Shown here in pieces: positions 51,984 to 60,521 of a stretch of 64,000 nt of DNA. This stretch comes from Gemmatimonadota bacterium. GTDB taxonomy: Bacteria > Gemmatimonadota > Gemmatimonadetes > Gemmatimonadales > Gemmatimonadaceae. Positions within the stretch are counted from its first letter, which is position 1; each line of letters opens with the position of its first letter. The stretch covers positions 190,316 through 254,315 of the forward strand of contig PMEM01000024.1 in NCBI GenBank assembly GCA_003155795.1. The letters are read 5' to 3'. The position numbers were made by a program, and so were the translations under genes. The notes below the pieces were generated by a model. That model saw only the letters and a list, made by a program, of their open reading frames with translations, had not been told where the DNA came from and searched no databases.

Positions 51984-52403
51984 TCACACCTCTTCGAACA
52001 CGATGTCCTGCACGCCATGATACAGCACGTAGCGCCCCATTTCCTCGAGTCGTTCCCCGCCCTCCACGATCTCGAGAAAATGATTTCCGGCGAGTTGACC
52101 GACTTTGCTTGCGAAGAGTGACGAACCATATGCAAACAACAGCTCCGTTTCGCTGATGCCGCCCGGATACCAGAGCACATCACCGCGCGACGGATGACTC
52201 GTGTGGTTCTCGTAGCCGACGCCAAGCTGATAGTCGCCGAGCGGGATCCAGCATGCCTCGCCGCTCCAGCGCGCGTGAATCAATCGCTGGCGATAGGGAA
52301 GCAACGCTGCGAAGGCTGCGCAGGTCCTGGGAGCGCGATCGGTAAGAAGTTTCGCCGTGAAGACGAAGGTGTTCGCAACAGTGATCGTGATCTGATCAAT
52401 CAT
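51984..52403 (-). CDS. DUF3830 cyclophilin-like protein
   Basis: The 139-residue protein matches the DUF3830 cyclophilin-like family: MIDQITITVANTFVFTAKLL, GEACWIPLGDYQLGVGYENH, and HPSRGDVLWYPGGISE. Members have a small beta-barrel fold and unknown role, often with hydantoinase-type genes. ATG 52403 is preferred to a start 69 bp upstream that has no good binding site. It lies between the TA module and a cytochrome lipoprotein gene. Confidence 0.85.
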   Translation of the reverse strand: MIDQITITVANTFVFTAKLLTDRAPRTCAAFAALLPYRQRLIHARWSGEACWIPLGDYQLGVGYENHTSHPSRGDVLWYPGGISETELLFAYGSSLFASKVGQLAGNHFLEIVEGGERLEEMGRYVLYHGVQDIVFEEV

Positions 52404-52492
52404 CAGGAGTGTCAGCAGTGGTGGATTTGATTGACTCACAGTTTCCAGCCGGGACAGTGTCGCCACGGTCATTGGAATCGATTGCTACTCAC

Positions 52493-53029
52493 TCAATGAG
52501 CTATCTCGGGTGTCGTACGCAGCCTAGCGCGGAACTGCGTGTGGCACGACGTACATCCACGCTGCACGTCGCTGTATGCGGTGAGAAACGCGTCGAGGTT
52601 TTTCGCCTGAGCGGCTGCGTGCATCCGCTCCGCAGCAAGGTGCACCTGCATGTCCGCCGAATCGAAGGCAGGCGTCTCGCGCCCCAGAACCCGCTCGATC
52701 CGCTGCAGCTCTGCAGCGGAGATCTCGGCGTGTCCCGCGATAGCCGCCGAATGCACGGCCATCTCGTCGTACTTCTCCATCCATAGCGCACCGCCGAGAC
52801 CCGACATCTCCACGGCGAGATGCTGCATTATGGGGCGAAGAGTTTGCGGCGGGCCCGACGAAGAGTCGCCGGCGGCGACGTGCATGCTGTGATCAACAAC
52901 CGCAGCTGCTGGCGCTGCCGAATCGGCCGATCGGGCATCCGCTGACGGGCGATTGCACGCGAGCAGCACCGCGGCGCCAAGCAGCGCGATGGTGGCCGAC
53001 ATTCTCAAGCCTCTGCGGTCGTTCTGCAT
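52493..53029 (-). CDS. Cytochrome c'-like lipoprotein
   Basis: The 178-residue protein has a lipobox (LGAAVLLAC, Cys25) so it should be a periplasmic lipoprotein, and a single heme site near the C-terminus: CTSCH at 159-163 followed by QFR, as in cytochrome c' (four-helix) proteins. The intervening helical region agrees. It would serve as an electron carrier or bind nitric oxide. The neighbouring histidine-rich and copper proteins suggest a respiratory context. Confidence 0.85.
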   Translation of the reverse strand: MQNDRRGLRMSATIALLGAAVLLACNRPSADARSADSAAPAAAVVDHSMHVAAGDSSSGPPQTLRPIMQHLAVEMSGLGGALWMEKYDEMAVHSAAIAGHAEISAAELQRIERVLGRETPAFDSADMQVHLAAERMHAAAQAKNLDAFLTAYSDVQRGCTSCHTQFRARLRTTPEIAH

Positions 53030-53159
53030 GACTGCCTCACACGGCTAAGGTTTCCGCAAGCACGTCCCTCCGACAAACAGCTGTACGAGCCAGTCGATCG
53101 CCGTGTGAGCCACAACCGCAACATTCGTTCTCAATCAGTACGCACCCCGTCACCCCACC

Positions 53160-55496
53160 TCAAAGTGCACGGGCGCGCGCATCCAGCGTTTGGAATCGTA
53201 CGTCATTCCGGAATGCCTTGAATGCGGGATCGCTGTGCAGTCCCCAGAGGTCCCAGGCGCGGGACGTCACTGCCCGAGTCAGCCATGACCACATTCGAGT
53301 CGTGTCGCCGATCGCCGCATACACTCTGGCGATCGCGTACGGATCCACGTAGCCACCATGCGCCGCGCGCAATTCCAGCGCGCCGGTGAAATTCCTGCCG
53401 GCGGCAACGTCTCCACAGCGTACGAGCACATGCACCGGAAAAGAGTTCTCGAATTGGTCCGCTGGCGCCGGAGCGATCTGCCCCACGACACGCCGCGCCG
53501 CGTCGCACTGTCCGTCTTCAGCGTATGCCTCGGCTAGTTGGCGTCGTGCGAACATGTTGCCGGAATCCGCGACAATGGCCTTCTGAAGAGCTGTCTCCGC
53601 CTCGCCGAACCGGCCGGTGTAATACAGCACCGTCCCTTCGCGTGCACGAATGATCGATGAGTTGGGGTCCAGTCGTCGTGCCAATCGAATTGTGGTCACC
53701 GCCGAGTCGGGCTGATTCACTGCGAGGTAATACCAGCTACGGAAGAGACGCGTGGACGCGTCGCTCGAGTCGAGCGCGATGCTGCGCTGAAATTCGACAG
53801 CCGCAGCACGATAGTCATGGTCGTGGAAGACGTGCAGTATTGCGCGTGTGAGATGCGCGCCTGCAAGCTTGTCGTCGAGACGCAGCGCGCGACTGACTGC
53901 TGTGTCAGCGCTCCGGAAGTCGCTGTCGCCAGGCGCGTACACTCCGATGAGGGTGTGTGCGCGTGCCAGCGCCGCCCAAGCCGGCGCGTAGGATGAATCC
54001 ATGGCGAGCGCATCGTGCAGCTGATCCACGGCGGCGTGCAACGACTCGTCGTCGCGCCGCTCGACGTATCCCAGAGCGCGTACCACCACGCGATGGACCT
54101 CTGGCGTTACGGTGGGTACAGCCCGGAGCGACGCGCGCTGACTGTCGTTCAGAGTGACGCGCATTGCGTTCGCTACAGCCAACGCCACGGAGTCTTCCAT
54201 ATCGAAGAGATTGCTCGTTCCATTGAACTGATTGGACCAGAGCACTCCACCGCTTCCAACATCGATCAGCTGCACGTGAATGCGGACCCTTCCTCCCTCA
54301 CGCTCGAATTTGCCAAGCAGCATCGCGGATGCATGCAGCCGGCGTCCCAGCGTGGAAGCGTCGTCATGAGCGTAATGCCGAGTCAGATCACTCGACGTTT
54401 CGATCGGGATGACATCGAGACGGAGTGGGCGCAGCGCGTCGAAGATCGCCAGCGGCAGACCCTGGCCAAGCGGCGTATTGCTGGTGTCGCCCGTGATGTT
54501 CGTGAACGGAAAGATCGCGATCACTGGAGCCGCGACTGCGCGTTTCCACGTCGCGAGCACCAACACGATCACGATCACTGCAATCGTAGCGGCGCTAATG
54601 ACGGCCATCCGGACGCGCCGCCGGTGGCGAGGCAATCGCAATGGCGCCTCCACTGCGTTGAGCAATGCGCGCAGCTCGTCGGCGGTGGCCGGTCGCTTTA
54701 CGGGATCCTTCTCAAGGGCGGCGAGCACCGCGGCGTCGACATGCGCCGGGATGCCGGTTCGATGCCGTGACGGAGGTACGGGCTGCTCCGTCAACGTCCT
54801 GGCGATGACAGCCTGCACCGTGGCCCCGGTGAACGGCGGGACGCCGGCGAGCATCTCGTAGAGCACGGTACCCACCGAATAGATATCGCTCCGTGCATCG
54901 AGCGCGCGCTCCGCGAGTACCTGCTCCGGACTCATGTACGCAGGTGTGCCGACTGCGATGCCGGATCCCGTGAGCCGTACGTCGTCCGGTGTTGCGGCGA
55001 GCGCAATACCGAAGTCAGCCAGTACTGCACGACCATCCTGGAGAAGGATGTTCTCTGGTTTTATGTCTCTGTGGATGACACCCTGACGATGCGCATGATC
55101 CAGCGCACTGCAGAGGTCGGTACCGATCGAAAGTGCCGCGTCCAGTGGGAGCGGAGACTCGCGGTCCAGCCGCTGGCGCAGGGTTTGACCATCCACCATG
55201 GGCATGACGTAGTACAGCAGCCCGTCCGCATCGCCCGAGTCGAACAGCGGCAGAATGTTGGGATGGTTCAGGCGAGCAGTAGTGCGAATCTCCGCCAGAA
55301 AACGATCGGCGCCGATGCTGGAAGCAACGTCAGGCTGCAGCACCTTGATCGCGACCTCACGGTCATGACGGAGATCGTGAGCCGCATAGACCGTGGCCAT
55401 TCCCCCGGAGCCAATTTCGCGATCGACACGATAGCGGCCGCCCAGAGCGGTTGCCAGGCGTTCCATACGCGCCGTCGGCTCCGTCTTTTCTGTCAT
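53160..55496 (-). CDS. Membrane Ser/Thr protein kinase with TPR domain
   Basis: The 778-residue protein has a complete PknB-type kinase domain (GSGGMATVY, the VAIK lysine, HRDIKPENIL at ~139, DFG) in the first ~270 residues, a membrane helix (AVISAATIAVIVIVLVLATW) near 300, and a C-terminal region in which FlgO-like residues (ASAMLLGKFEREGGRVRIHV) are followed by several TPRs. This kinase-membrane-TPR layout is frequent in Gemmatimonadota. ATG 55496 is chosen; the longer frame from TTG 55517 adds seven residues. Confidence 0.9.
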   Translation of the reverse strand: MTEKTEPTARMERLATALGGRYRVDREIGSGGMATVYAAHDLRHDREVAIKVLQPDVASSIGADRFLAEIRTTARLNHPNILPLFDSGDADGLLYYVMPMVDGQTLRQRLDRESPLPLDAALSIGTDLCSALDHAHRQGVIHRDIKPENILLQDGRAVLADFGIALAATPDDVRLTGSGIAVGTPAYMSPEQVLAERALDARSDIYSVGTVLYEMLAGVPPFTGATVQAVIARTLTEQPVPPSRHRTGIPAHVDAAVLAALEKDPVKRPATADELRALLNAVEAPLRLPRHRRRVRMAVISAATIAVIVIVLVLATWKRAVAAPVIAIFPFTNITGDTSNTPLGQGLPLAIFDALRPLRLDVIPIETSSDLTRHYAHDDASTLGRRLHASAMLLGKFEREGGRVRIHVQLIDVGSGGVLWSNQFNGTSNLFDMEDSVALAVANAMRVTLNDSQRASLRAVPTVTPEVHRVVVRALGYVERRDDESLHAAVDQLHDALAMDSSYAPAWAALARAHTLIGVYAPGDSDFRSADTAVSRALRLDDKLAGAHLTRAILHVFHDHDYRAAAVEFQRSIALDSSDASTRLFRSWYYLAVNQPDSAVTTIRLARRLDPNSSIIRAREGTVLYYTGRFGEAETALQKAIVADSGNMFARRQLAEAYAEDGQCDAARRVVGQIAPAPADQFENSFPVHVLVRCGDVAAGRNFTGALELRAAHGGYVDPYAIARVYAAIGDTTRMWSWLTRAVTSRAWDLWGLHSDPAFKAFRNDVRFQTLDARARAL

Positions 55497-55517
55497 GCGA
55501 GGACATCCATGCTGCAA

Positions 55518-55570
55518 CCCATTATAACGGGCATGGTTTCATACTCAGAATTACCGTGAACTCGTGGCCC
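55518..55570. other. Upstream region of the TPR kinase
   Basis: A short stretch with no gene; it leads directly into the outer-membrane-protein echo and the palindromic repeat, so the kinase promoter must lie within or beyond those. Confidence 0.3.
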
Positions 55571-55650
55571 TGCCCGACGCGGGGGTGAGGCCAAAGCCGA
55601 CGCCGCCTTCGATGTTCATGGTTACTTAGTGGCCGAAAGCCGGAAACCGG
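55571..55650 (-). pseudogene. 3'-region fragment of the outer-membrane protein gene
   Basis: On the minus strand the frame reads MNIEGGVGFGLTPAS, matching MNIEGGIGFGLTPAS of the intact protein encoded at 58577-59422. The ~80-bp DNA block matches 58604-58682 at roughly 80%. Upstream and downstream parts of the gene are absent, and the preceding codon is a stop. Confidence 0.75.
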
Positions 55651-55734
55651 GGTCAGAGTGTAGATTCTTGTCGACTTTGCTCGCGCCCCAGTTGGCGGCA
55701 TTTGCTACAACAAGTATTCTCTGACCCCGGTTTC
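55647..55734. repeat. Imperfect inverted repeat, GGGGTCAGAG family
   Basis: ACCGGGGTCAGAG at the left end and CTCTGACCCCGGT at the right end are perfect inverted repeats about 60 bp apart, and the arms continue imperfectly inward. A related element is at 60449-60515. This looks like a miniature REP/BIME-type sequence. Confidence 0.75.
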
Positions 55735-55822
55735 TCCCCCGGTTTCTCACGGCTCCCGCGCGCCGGCAGTGTGTTGGCATCGCGCGGGATCGTGACAAGT
55801 AAACGTGAGTTGATGAGATTGG

Positions 55823-56521
55823 TCAAGGTCGAGGAGCGCGCTCGCTAGCTGCGGGAAATGGCGGCGCTGGATACGGACCGATCTGGTCCACTGTGTATGT
55901 ACTCGCCCAGAAATCGGGAGGCCCTTCGCTCTCTGGCACTTTATTGACAGCGGGCTTCACTGCGCGCTTGAGATATGCAGCAATGGCGTACAGTTCCTTG
56001 TCGGACATGTGGCGCCAGCCCGGCCACGGCATTGGCGGTGCGAGGTACCGCGGGTGCCTCGGGAAATTCCCGACGCCTGGAGTGCCGGACGTGATCTCCA
56101 CATCCGGCGTGTCCTCGGGACGCAATCCATAGCGCAGTGCATTGAAGATCTGCCGCTCGCTGAACCTGCCGAGCCCTGTCGCGTTGTCCGGCGTCAGGTT
56201 GCGCGCCCGAGTTTTGAAACACGGCGTTGCGCCCGGGCTGTATGCGCAAGGTCCAATCAGATACTCCTGATCGGGGCGCTTCATTCCTGCGAGCCAGTCA
56301 GGAGATTCGGGACTCGCACCGCCATGACAGCCGGCACAGTCGTGATTCAACACGAGCGAGCGGCCGAGCAGGATCTGATCATCGGAAGCTTGTGAATTCT
56401 GTGTTGACGCGAAGTTGTAGCCACCGACCGCGGCCGGACTTTGCTGAACACAACCGGCGAGCGAACTTACTGAGATGAGCCAGACCAAATAACGGCGTGC
56501 GGGGGGGAAGGTTCGCGTCAT
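55823..56521 (-). CDS. Cytochrome c lipoprotein
   Basis: The 232-residue protein has a lipobox (LISVSSLAGC, Cys24) and one heme-binding site CAGCH (62-66), with ARNLTPDNATGLGRF and APPMPWPGWRHMSDKELYAI typical of a class I cytochrome c with an axial methionine in PPMPW. It lies 18 bp downstream of the multicopper oxidase gene in the same direction, so it probably accepts or delivers electrons for that enzyme in the periplasm. Confidence 0.88.
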   Translation of the reverse strand: MTRTFPPARRYLVWLISVSSLAGCVQQSPAAVGGYNFASTQNSQASDDQILLGRSLVLNHDCAGCHGGASPESPDWLAGMKRPDQEYLIGPCAYSPGATPCFKTRARNLTPDNATGLGRFSERQIFNALRYGLRPEDTPDVEITSGTPGVGNFPRHPRYLAPPMPWPGWRHMSDKELYAIAAYLKRAVKPAVNKVPESEGPPDFWASTYTVDQIGPYPAPPFPAASERAPRP

Positions 56522-56539
56522 GTCTCCTCCTTGCGTGGG

Positions 56540-58033
56540 TTATTTCACTTCCAGAATCGCCATCATCCCGTGATCCTCGTGAGCAAGAATGTGACAGTGG
56601 AACATCCACTTGCCCGGGTAGTCCGTGTATCGCACGATGAATCGCACATTCTCGTGTTTCGGCACGTTGACCACGTCCTTCCAGGCTCGGAATGGCTCAG
56701 GTACGCCATTCCGATCCAGTACCTGAAACTGAAATCCGTGAAGATGGAAGGGATGATCCATCCCTACCACATTCTCCAACCGCCAGATCTCAGTTGCACC
56801 AAGGTTCGCATGCACATCAACGCGATGCATGTCCATCATCTGATTGTTAATGAGTCCCTGGCTTATCACGATCTCCCGCGTTGCAGTCGCTGCCGTAGTG
56901 TCGAGCGCCGGTATGGCGCGTAATACTGTTGGAATGGCGACAGCCGGTACTGGCGCCGCATCGCCGTAGCGCAGTGTGAGCAATGCGTGCGTGACGTTCC
57001 AGTCAGATGGGCGCGTCTGCATCATGTATCGATCGTACGGCAGGGTCTGCAGCTCCGTCGCGCTGCCCGGCGGCCCCGTGCCGCGCACCAGCAGCTCGAC
57101 GCGCTCCGAGCTGGCGAGCAGAATTTCCTTCACTTCTACGGGGTGTTCGAACAGTCCGCCATCGGTCCCGACCTGAAGCAGGGTCTGACCTGGAATCGCG
57201 AGCCGATATATTCGCGAAGCTGATGCGTTGATCACACGCCAGCGCTGCACTTCACCACTGCGGATACTCAGTGTCGGATTAACCTGCCCATTCACGAACA
57301 ACACGTTGCCTTCGCGGCCGTTCTCCTCATCTATCTCAGCCTGCACCGAGTTGGAGTCGGGGAAGTCGAGTGCGCCGCTTGCCAGAAAGCGATTGTCGGA
57401 GAGGATCAAAAGCTTTTCCGGGAGCGCCGCAATCGGATCATCTGCGGCGCGAACGATGAGCGCGCCAAAGAGCCCCTTGGCAACCTGGTACTCTGTCCGC
57501 GTATCAGGATGCGGATGATACCAGTAAGTGCCTGCTGTCCCGGGCTTGATCGTGAATACGTAGTCGAAATGTCCACCAGGCGGTACCAGTCCGAACGGAC
57601 TGCCATCCATCGTCGCGGGCAGGTGAATGCCGTGGCAGTGGATTGTGGTGGGCTCCGGAAGATTGTTCTGAAAGTGTATGATCACTCGATCGCCTTCGCG
57701 CGCTTCGAGCGTCGGGCCGGGAACGCTCCCATTATACGCGTAAACGTCGGTGAATTTTCCCGGCAGGACCTCGATCCGCGCCGGCGCGGCCGTGATTGTG
57801 ACCTCGACGGTGCCGGGTTTGGACGAGGTGTTCTTCAAGACCGGGGGGTTCGACAGCGCTACTTCAGGCCGCCCGGTCGTTATCCCTCCAGCGTGCCACG
57901 CAAGCGGCGCCGCCGCTTGCGTGGCTGGGATTATCGCGAGGAGGACCGGGAGCAGGGCGAGTTTCCGCGCGGTGCAGCAGGCCAGAACTGCACGAGCCAC
58001 GATTGCCAATGTGCCCTCGGTGTCGCGGGACAA
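56540..58033 (-). CDS. Multicopper oxidase (CueO/laccase-like)
   Basis: The 497-residue protein has a signal-like N-terminus and all four copper-binding motifs: HCHG (132-135), YHPH (172-175), HPFHLH (427-432) and HCHILAHEDHGMM (479-491), with the type 1 Cys and axial Met in the last motif. It should oxidise phenols or metal ions using oxygen in the periplasm. The start at 58033 is the first candidate; a cleavable signal ends near residue 40. Cytochrome c follows 18 bp after the stop. Confidence 0.92.
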   Translation of the reverse strand: MSRDTEGTLAIVARAVLACCTARKLALLPVLLAIIPATQAAAPLAWHAGGITTGRPEVALSNPPVLKNTSSKPGTVEVTITAAPARIEVLPGKFTDVYAYNGSVPGPTLEAREGDRVIIHFQNNLPEPTTIHCHGIHLPATMDGSPFGLVPPGGHFDYVFTIKPGTAGTYWYHPHPDTRTEYQVAKGLFGALIVRAADDPIAALPEKLLILSDNRFLASGALDFPDSNSVQAEIDEENGREGNVLFVNGQVNPTLSIRSGEVQRWRVINASASRIYRLAIPGQTLLQVGTDGGLFEHPVEVKEILLASSERVELLVRGTGPPGSATELQTLPYDRYMMQTRPSDWNVTHALLTLRYGDAAPVPAVAIPTVLRAIPALDTTAATATREIVISQGLINNQMMDMHRVDVHANLGATEIWRLENVVGMDHPFHLHGFQFQVLDRNGVPEPFRAWKDVVNVPKHENVRFIVRYTDYPGKWMFHCHILAHEDHGMMAILEVK

Positions 58034-58117
58034 GATGACCTGCGGTCATCCATCGCGGTGCCTAAACGACGCTGCAAACATACCCCGTATCAAATCCCGG
58101 GCAAGTGGCATCATCGA
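58034..58117. other. Region upstream of the multicopper oxidase
   Basis: About 85 bp with no gene; it presumably contains part of the oxidase promoter, next to the VOC stub. Confidence 0.3.
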
Positions 58118-58192
58118 TTATGGACTGGGTGGACAGGCGGCATGGAGGGCTTGTACCGCGATCCCGACGTTGTCCATCCGCTCAAGAGTCAT
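58118..58192 (-). pseudogene. 5' stub of a VOC (glyoxalase) gene
   Basis: The minus strand has MTLERMDNVGIAVQALHAAC and then a stop within a few codons. MxxLERMDNVGIAV is the start of many VOC-family glyoxalases, and AGGAGATGAT gives it a strong ribosome binding site. Everything after the first ~20 residues has been lost. Confidence 0.6.
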
Positions 58193-58302
58193 ATCATCTC
58201 CTCTCGTAGTTGACGAGAATCGCCCGGCGTTGCCCTTCACAAGATACTGGCAGGATATGGCGATCTTGTATTGCGCCGTGCACTGATCGTTCGTCGTTGC
58301 GC
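58193..58302. other. Gap between two gene stubs
   Basis: About 110 bp with nothing recognisable between the VOC 5' stub and the beta-lactamase-like 3' stub. Confidence 0.3.
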
Positions 58303-58400
58303 TTACTGCTTGACGCCGCTGTTGAATCGTGCCTCGCCACTGTCGATGTACGTGCGATAGTCGATCGGATCGATGAACAGACGCACGGGACCGTGTGCGC
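58303..58400 (-). pseudogene. 3' stub resembling a subclass B3 metallo-beta-lactamase
   Basis: A minus-strand frame ends LFIDPIDYRTYIDSGEARF then NSGVKQ and stop. PFIDPxxYRxYxxxxEaxF near the C-terminus is characteristic of B3 metallo-beta-lactamases. The metal-binding part and the start are absent, and the frame upstream is not coding-like. Confidence 0.5.
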
Positions 58401-58576
58401 AGTGAGCGCGATGTCGCACAAGCGTACTGTTTCTCCATCGTGAACTCGATGCTCCACTGGGCCAACATAATAAAGGCTGCCGACTACGTGGAACGGCTCG
58501 GCAGACTTCTGTCCGTCGCGATTGGAGACCGCTCGCAACTGGATGAACAGCGCTCACGTCTCCAGTTGTCCACTTC
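58401..58576. other. Intergenic stretch after the outer-membrane protein gene
   Basis: About 175 bp with no gene that I can support. Confidence 0.35.
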
Positions 58577-59422
58577 TCAATTCAGATCGCGCGAAAACAT
58601 CAACTTGAGCGTGACCTTGTCGGACGCGGGTGTGAGACCAAAGCCTATGCCACCTTCGATGTTCATCGTGGAGTAGTGGTCGAAGGCCGCCCAGATCTGC
58701 TGGACTTGCTGGCTACCGGGAAGCAGTTGACGGACCGGGCCCAACCCCGTGTATTGCTCGGCCGCCAGCGCCCACTGCGAGTTGACGTGGTACGCGACGC
58801 GTGCCGCAGGATTGAATTCGAGCGCAGCGATTCCGCCCTCCCAGGAATTGTCGAGGATCGGGTTGAAAATGAAGTCCCATGGATGAACGTGCCAGCCGAT
58901 AATCGGGCGGATCTCGGAACTGTACCGGTGCGAATCCCATCTGGCCGCGTTGTAGCTGAATTCGAAGTTGGCGCCGTAGAAGAACCTGCGTTCGTCAGCG
59001 TTCGGCGAAACGAAGAGCAAACGCAGCTTGCCGCCGTTCACCGTGGGACCGTACTGATCGGTGATGCTGTACAGCGGCATGTAGAGACCAAGCTCGAGCC
59101 AGGGCTTCGCGCCGTACGCCCACTCGAAGCCGCCGTCGAACGAATGGTTGGAGACGATGCCACCGGGGAAGGCAGGAGCCTTGGCGCCGTCAGGGGTGAA
59201 GTTGGTGTGCAGCGTGAGATTGAACTTGCCAAGCGCAGCGATGCCAGCATCATAGACCTGGATCTCGTCGGTGGGACCCTGTGCGGCCGCAGGGCGGGCG
59301 AAACCGGCGAGGGTGACAGCGAGGGCCACGAGCGGAAGAACGCGCGCACCGGGCCTGAGTGAAGCCGGCGTCGCCACCGTGGCGCGTAACCTGATTGCAG
59401 AAATCGTTTTCGACATGATCAT
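58577..59422 (-). CDS. Outer-membrane beta-barrel protein
   Basis: The 281-residue protein has a long signal peptide ending LAVTLAGFARPAAAQ and a body of alternating amphipathic strands with aromatic belts (GGFEWAYGAKPWLELGLYMP, LRLLFVSPNADERRFFYGAN, FEFSYNAARWDSHRYSSE), consistent with an outer-membrane barrel. It ends LKLMFSRDLN, without the C-terminal Phe of classic porins. Family not identified. A degraded fragment of its 3' region lies at 55.6 kb. Confidence 0.75.
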   Translation of the reverse strand: MIMSKTISAIRLRATVATPASLRPGARVLPLVALAVTLAGFARPAAAQGPTDEIQVYDAGIAALGKFNLTLHTNFTPDGAKAPAFPGGIVSNHSFDGGFEWAYGAKPWLELGLYMPLYSITDQYGPTVNGGKLRLLFVSPNADERRFFYGANFEFSYNAARWDSHRYSSEIRPIIGWHVHPWDFIFNPILDNSWEGGIAALEFNPAARVAYHVNSQWALAAEQYTGLGPVRQLLPGSQQVQQIWAAFDHYSTMNIEGGIGFGLTPASDKVTLKLMFSRDLN

Positions 59423-59641
59423 CGGCTATTCGGTTTGCGTAAGTCTCGCCCAGCTTCAATGGTACAGCGTTGCGGCTCATGTCACAACGCACCCTTCACT
59501 TCGCTTCTGCGTACCTACGCACTCGCACCTTCTGCCATCATCACGCGGTTCCTCCCTTCAGCCTTGGCGCGATGGAGCGCGCCGTCCGCCAAGTCAATGT
59601 GCGGCGCGCAAGATTTGACCCGGGTCCCCGGGTCCGCGATT
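59423..59641. other. Upstream region of the outer-membrane protein gene
   Basis: About 220 bp with no supported gene. It ends at the GGGGTCAG-family repeat and contains GACCCGGGTCCCCGGGTCC, an additional short palindrome, close to the repeat. Confidence 0.35.
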
Positions 59642-59673
59642 GTTGGAATTGAGTGAAAGAAACTACACTCTTA
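59642..59673 (+). repeat. Dispersed repeat arm (GAATTGA...AAACTACACTC)
   Basis: It matches 60484-60515 at about 27 of 32 positions, including AAGAAACTACACTC. The partner arm seen at 60449 is absent or strongly altered here, so this is a partial copy of the same element. Confidence 0.7.
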
Positions 59674-59684
59674 CCGCCGTTGTC

Positions 59685-60428
59685 CTATGGCCCCCCGAGC
59701 CGCGGAGCGCGGGCGATAGTACCGTCGGGTTGCTGCTGCACGTAGCCGGTCACTCGACCTCGCGCATCGCGCTCGAAAACGATCATCGGCGCCGATCGCT
59801 CAGGGCTGAAAGTATTCTGCGACACCGGATACAAGTGTGCACCAGGTGAACCCATCAGTGCCTCATATGTCGACTGCGCTACCAGATATCCGTTGTGAAA
59901 ATGAACATCGTCGATGTAGCCGTTGCCCCGATCGTAGCGACCTGCGAACGGAGCGATTTCCAGCGAATCCAGGCTCATCGTGTCCGGCGCATGCACGAGC
60001 CACGTCTGCGTATGACGAAGAAGCTGCCAGCGGCCGTCGTCGCGAATGAAAGTGTCGCTCGCACGCGATGTGAAGACCGTGCGGTATTCGCGAAAGGTGC
60101 GCGTGGTGGTGAGCCTGTAGTCGACGGTCGCTGTGCCACCTCTCTCCCACGTCTCGACACTGTCCATCTGATATTCGAGTCGGATGTCAGGAATTGGGCG
60201 GCTCGCGGCACGCAGGAGCTGTTGCTTCGTCGCGACGTCGCCGCTGCTGCCGAAAACCCACCGCAGATCAACAGAGAGCAGCGCGCGCAGGGCGACCGTG
60301 TCCGCGCGCGAAATTGACGAATACACCCCCCGCGCCGCACTAACCGCCGCGCCCGGCTTTTGTGCGGTCGCGGTGGACGTAGCGACGAGCAAAGCGATCG
60401 CCACAGGCAGGTATTTTCGACACTCCAT
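59685..60428 (-). CDS. Exported NTF2-like protein
   Basis: The 247-residue protein has a signal peptide (YLPVAIALLVATSTATAQ) and an NTF2/SnoaL-like domain: ISRADTVALRALLSVDLRWV, TVDYRLTTTRTFREYRTVFT, DDGRWQLLRHTQTW. A second, smaller C-terminal region with beta strands (ERDARGRVTGYVQQQPDG) resembles DUF3471-type tails. The NTF2 domain probably acts as a binding or hydrolase-like module; no catalytic residues are certain. ATG 60428 is preferred over a start 42 bp upstream because it starts a signal peptide. Confidence 0.75.
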   Translation of the reverse strand: MECRKYLPVAIALLVATSTATAQKPGAAVSAARGVYSSISRADTVALRALLSVDLRWVFGSSGDVATKQQLLRAASRPIPDIRLEYQMDSVETWERGGTATVDYRLTTTRTFREYRTVFTSRASDTFIRDDGRWQLLRHTQTWLVHAPDTMSLDSLEIAPFAGRYDRGNGYIDDVHFHNGYLVAQSTYEALMGSPGAHLYPVSQNTFSPERSAPMIVFERDARGRVTGYVQQQPDGTIARAPRLGGP

Positions 60429-60448
60429 GGCTGGACCTCTCCGAATAC

Positions 60449-60515
60449 CGGGGTCAGAGCGCAGTTTCACAAGGTCAATTATTGGAATTGACCGAAAGAA
60501 ACTACACTCCGACCC
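60449..60515. repeat. Palindromic GGGGTCAGAG-family element
   Basis: GGGTCAGAG and CTCCGACCC bracket a region with a perfect inner inverted repeat (GGTCAATTATTGGAATTGACC). The whole 67-bp unit could fold into one long hairpin. It lies in the 93 bp between the NTF2-like start and the metalloprotease stop. Confidence 0.75.
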
Positions 60516-60521
60516 TCCTTC

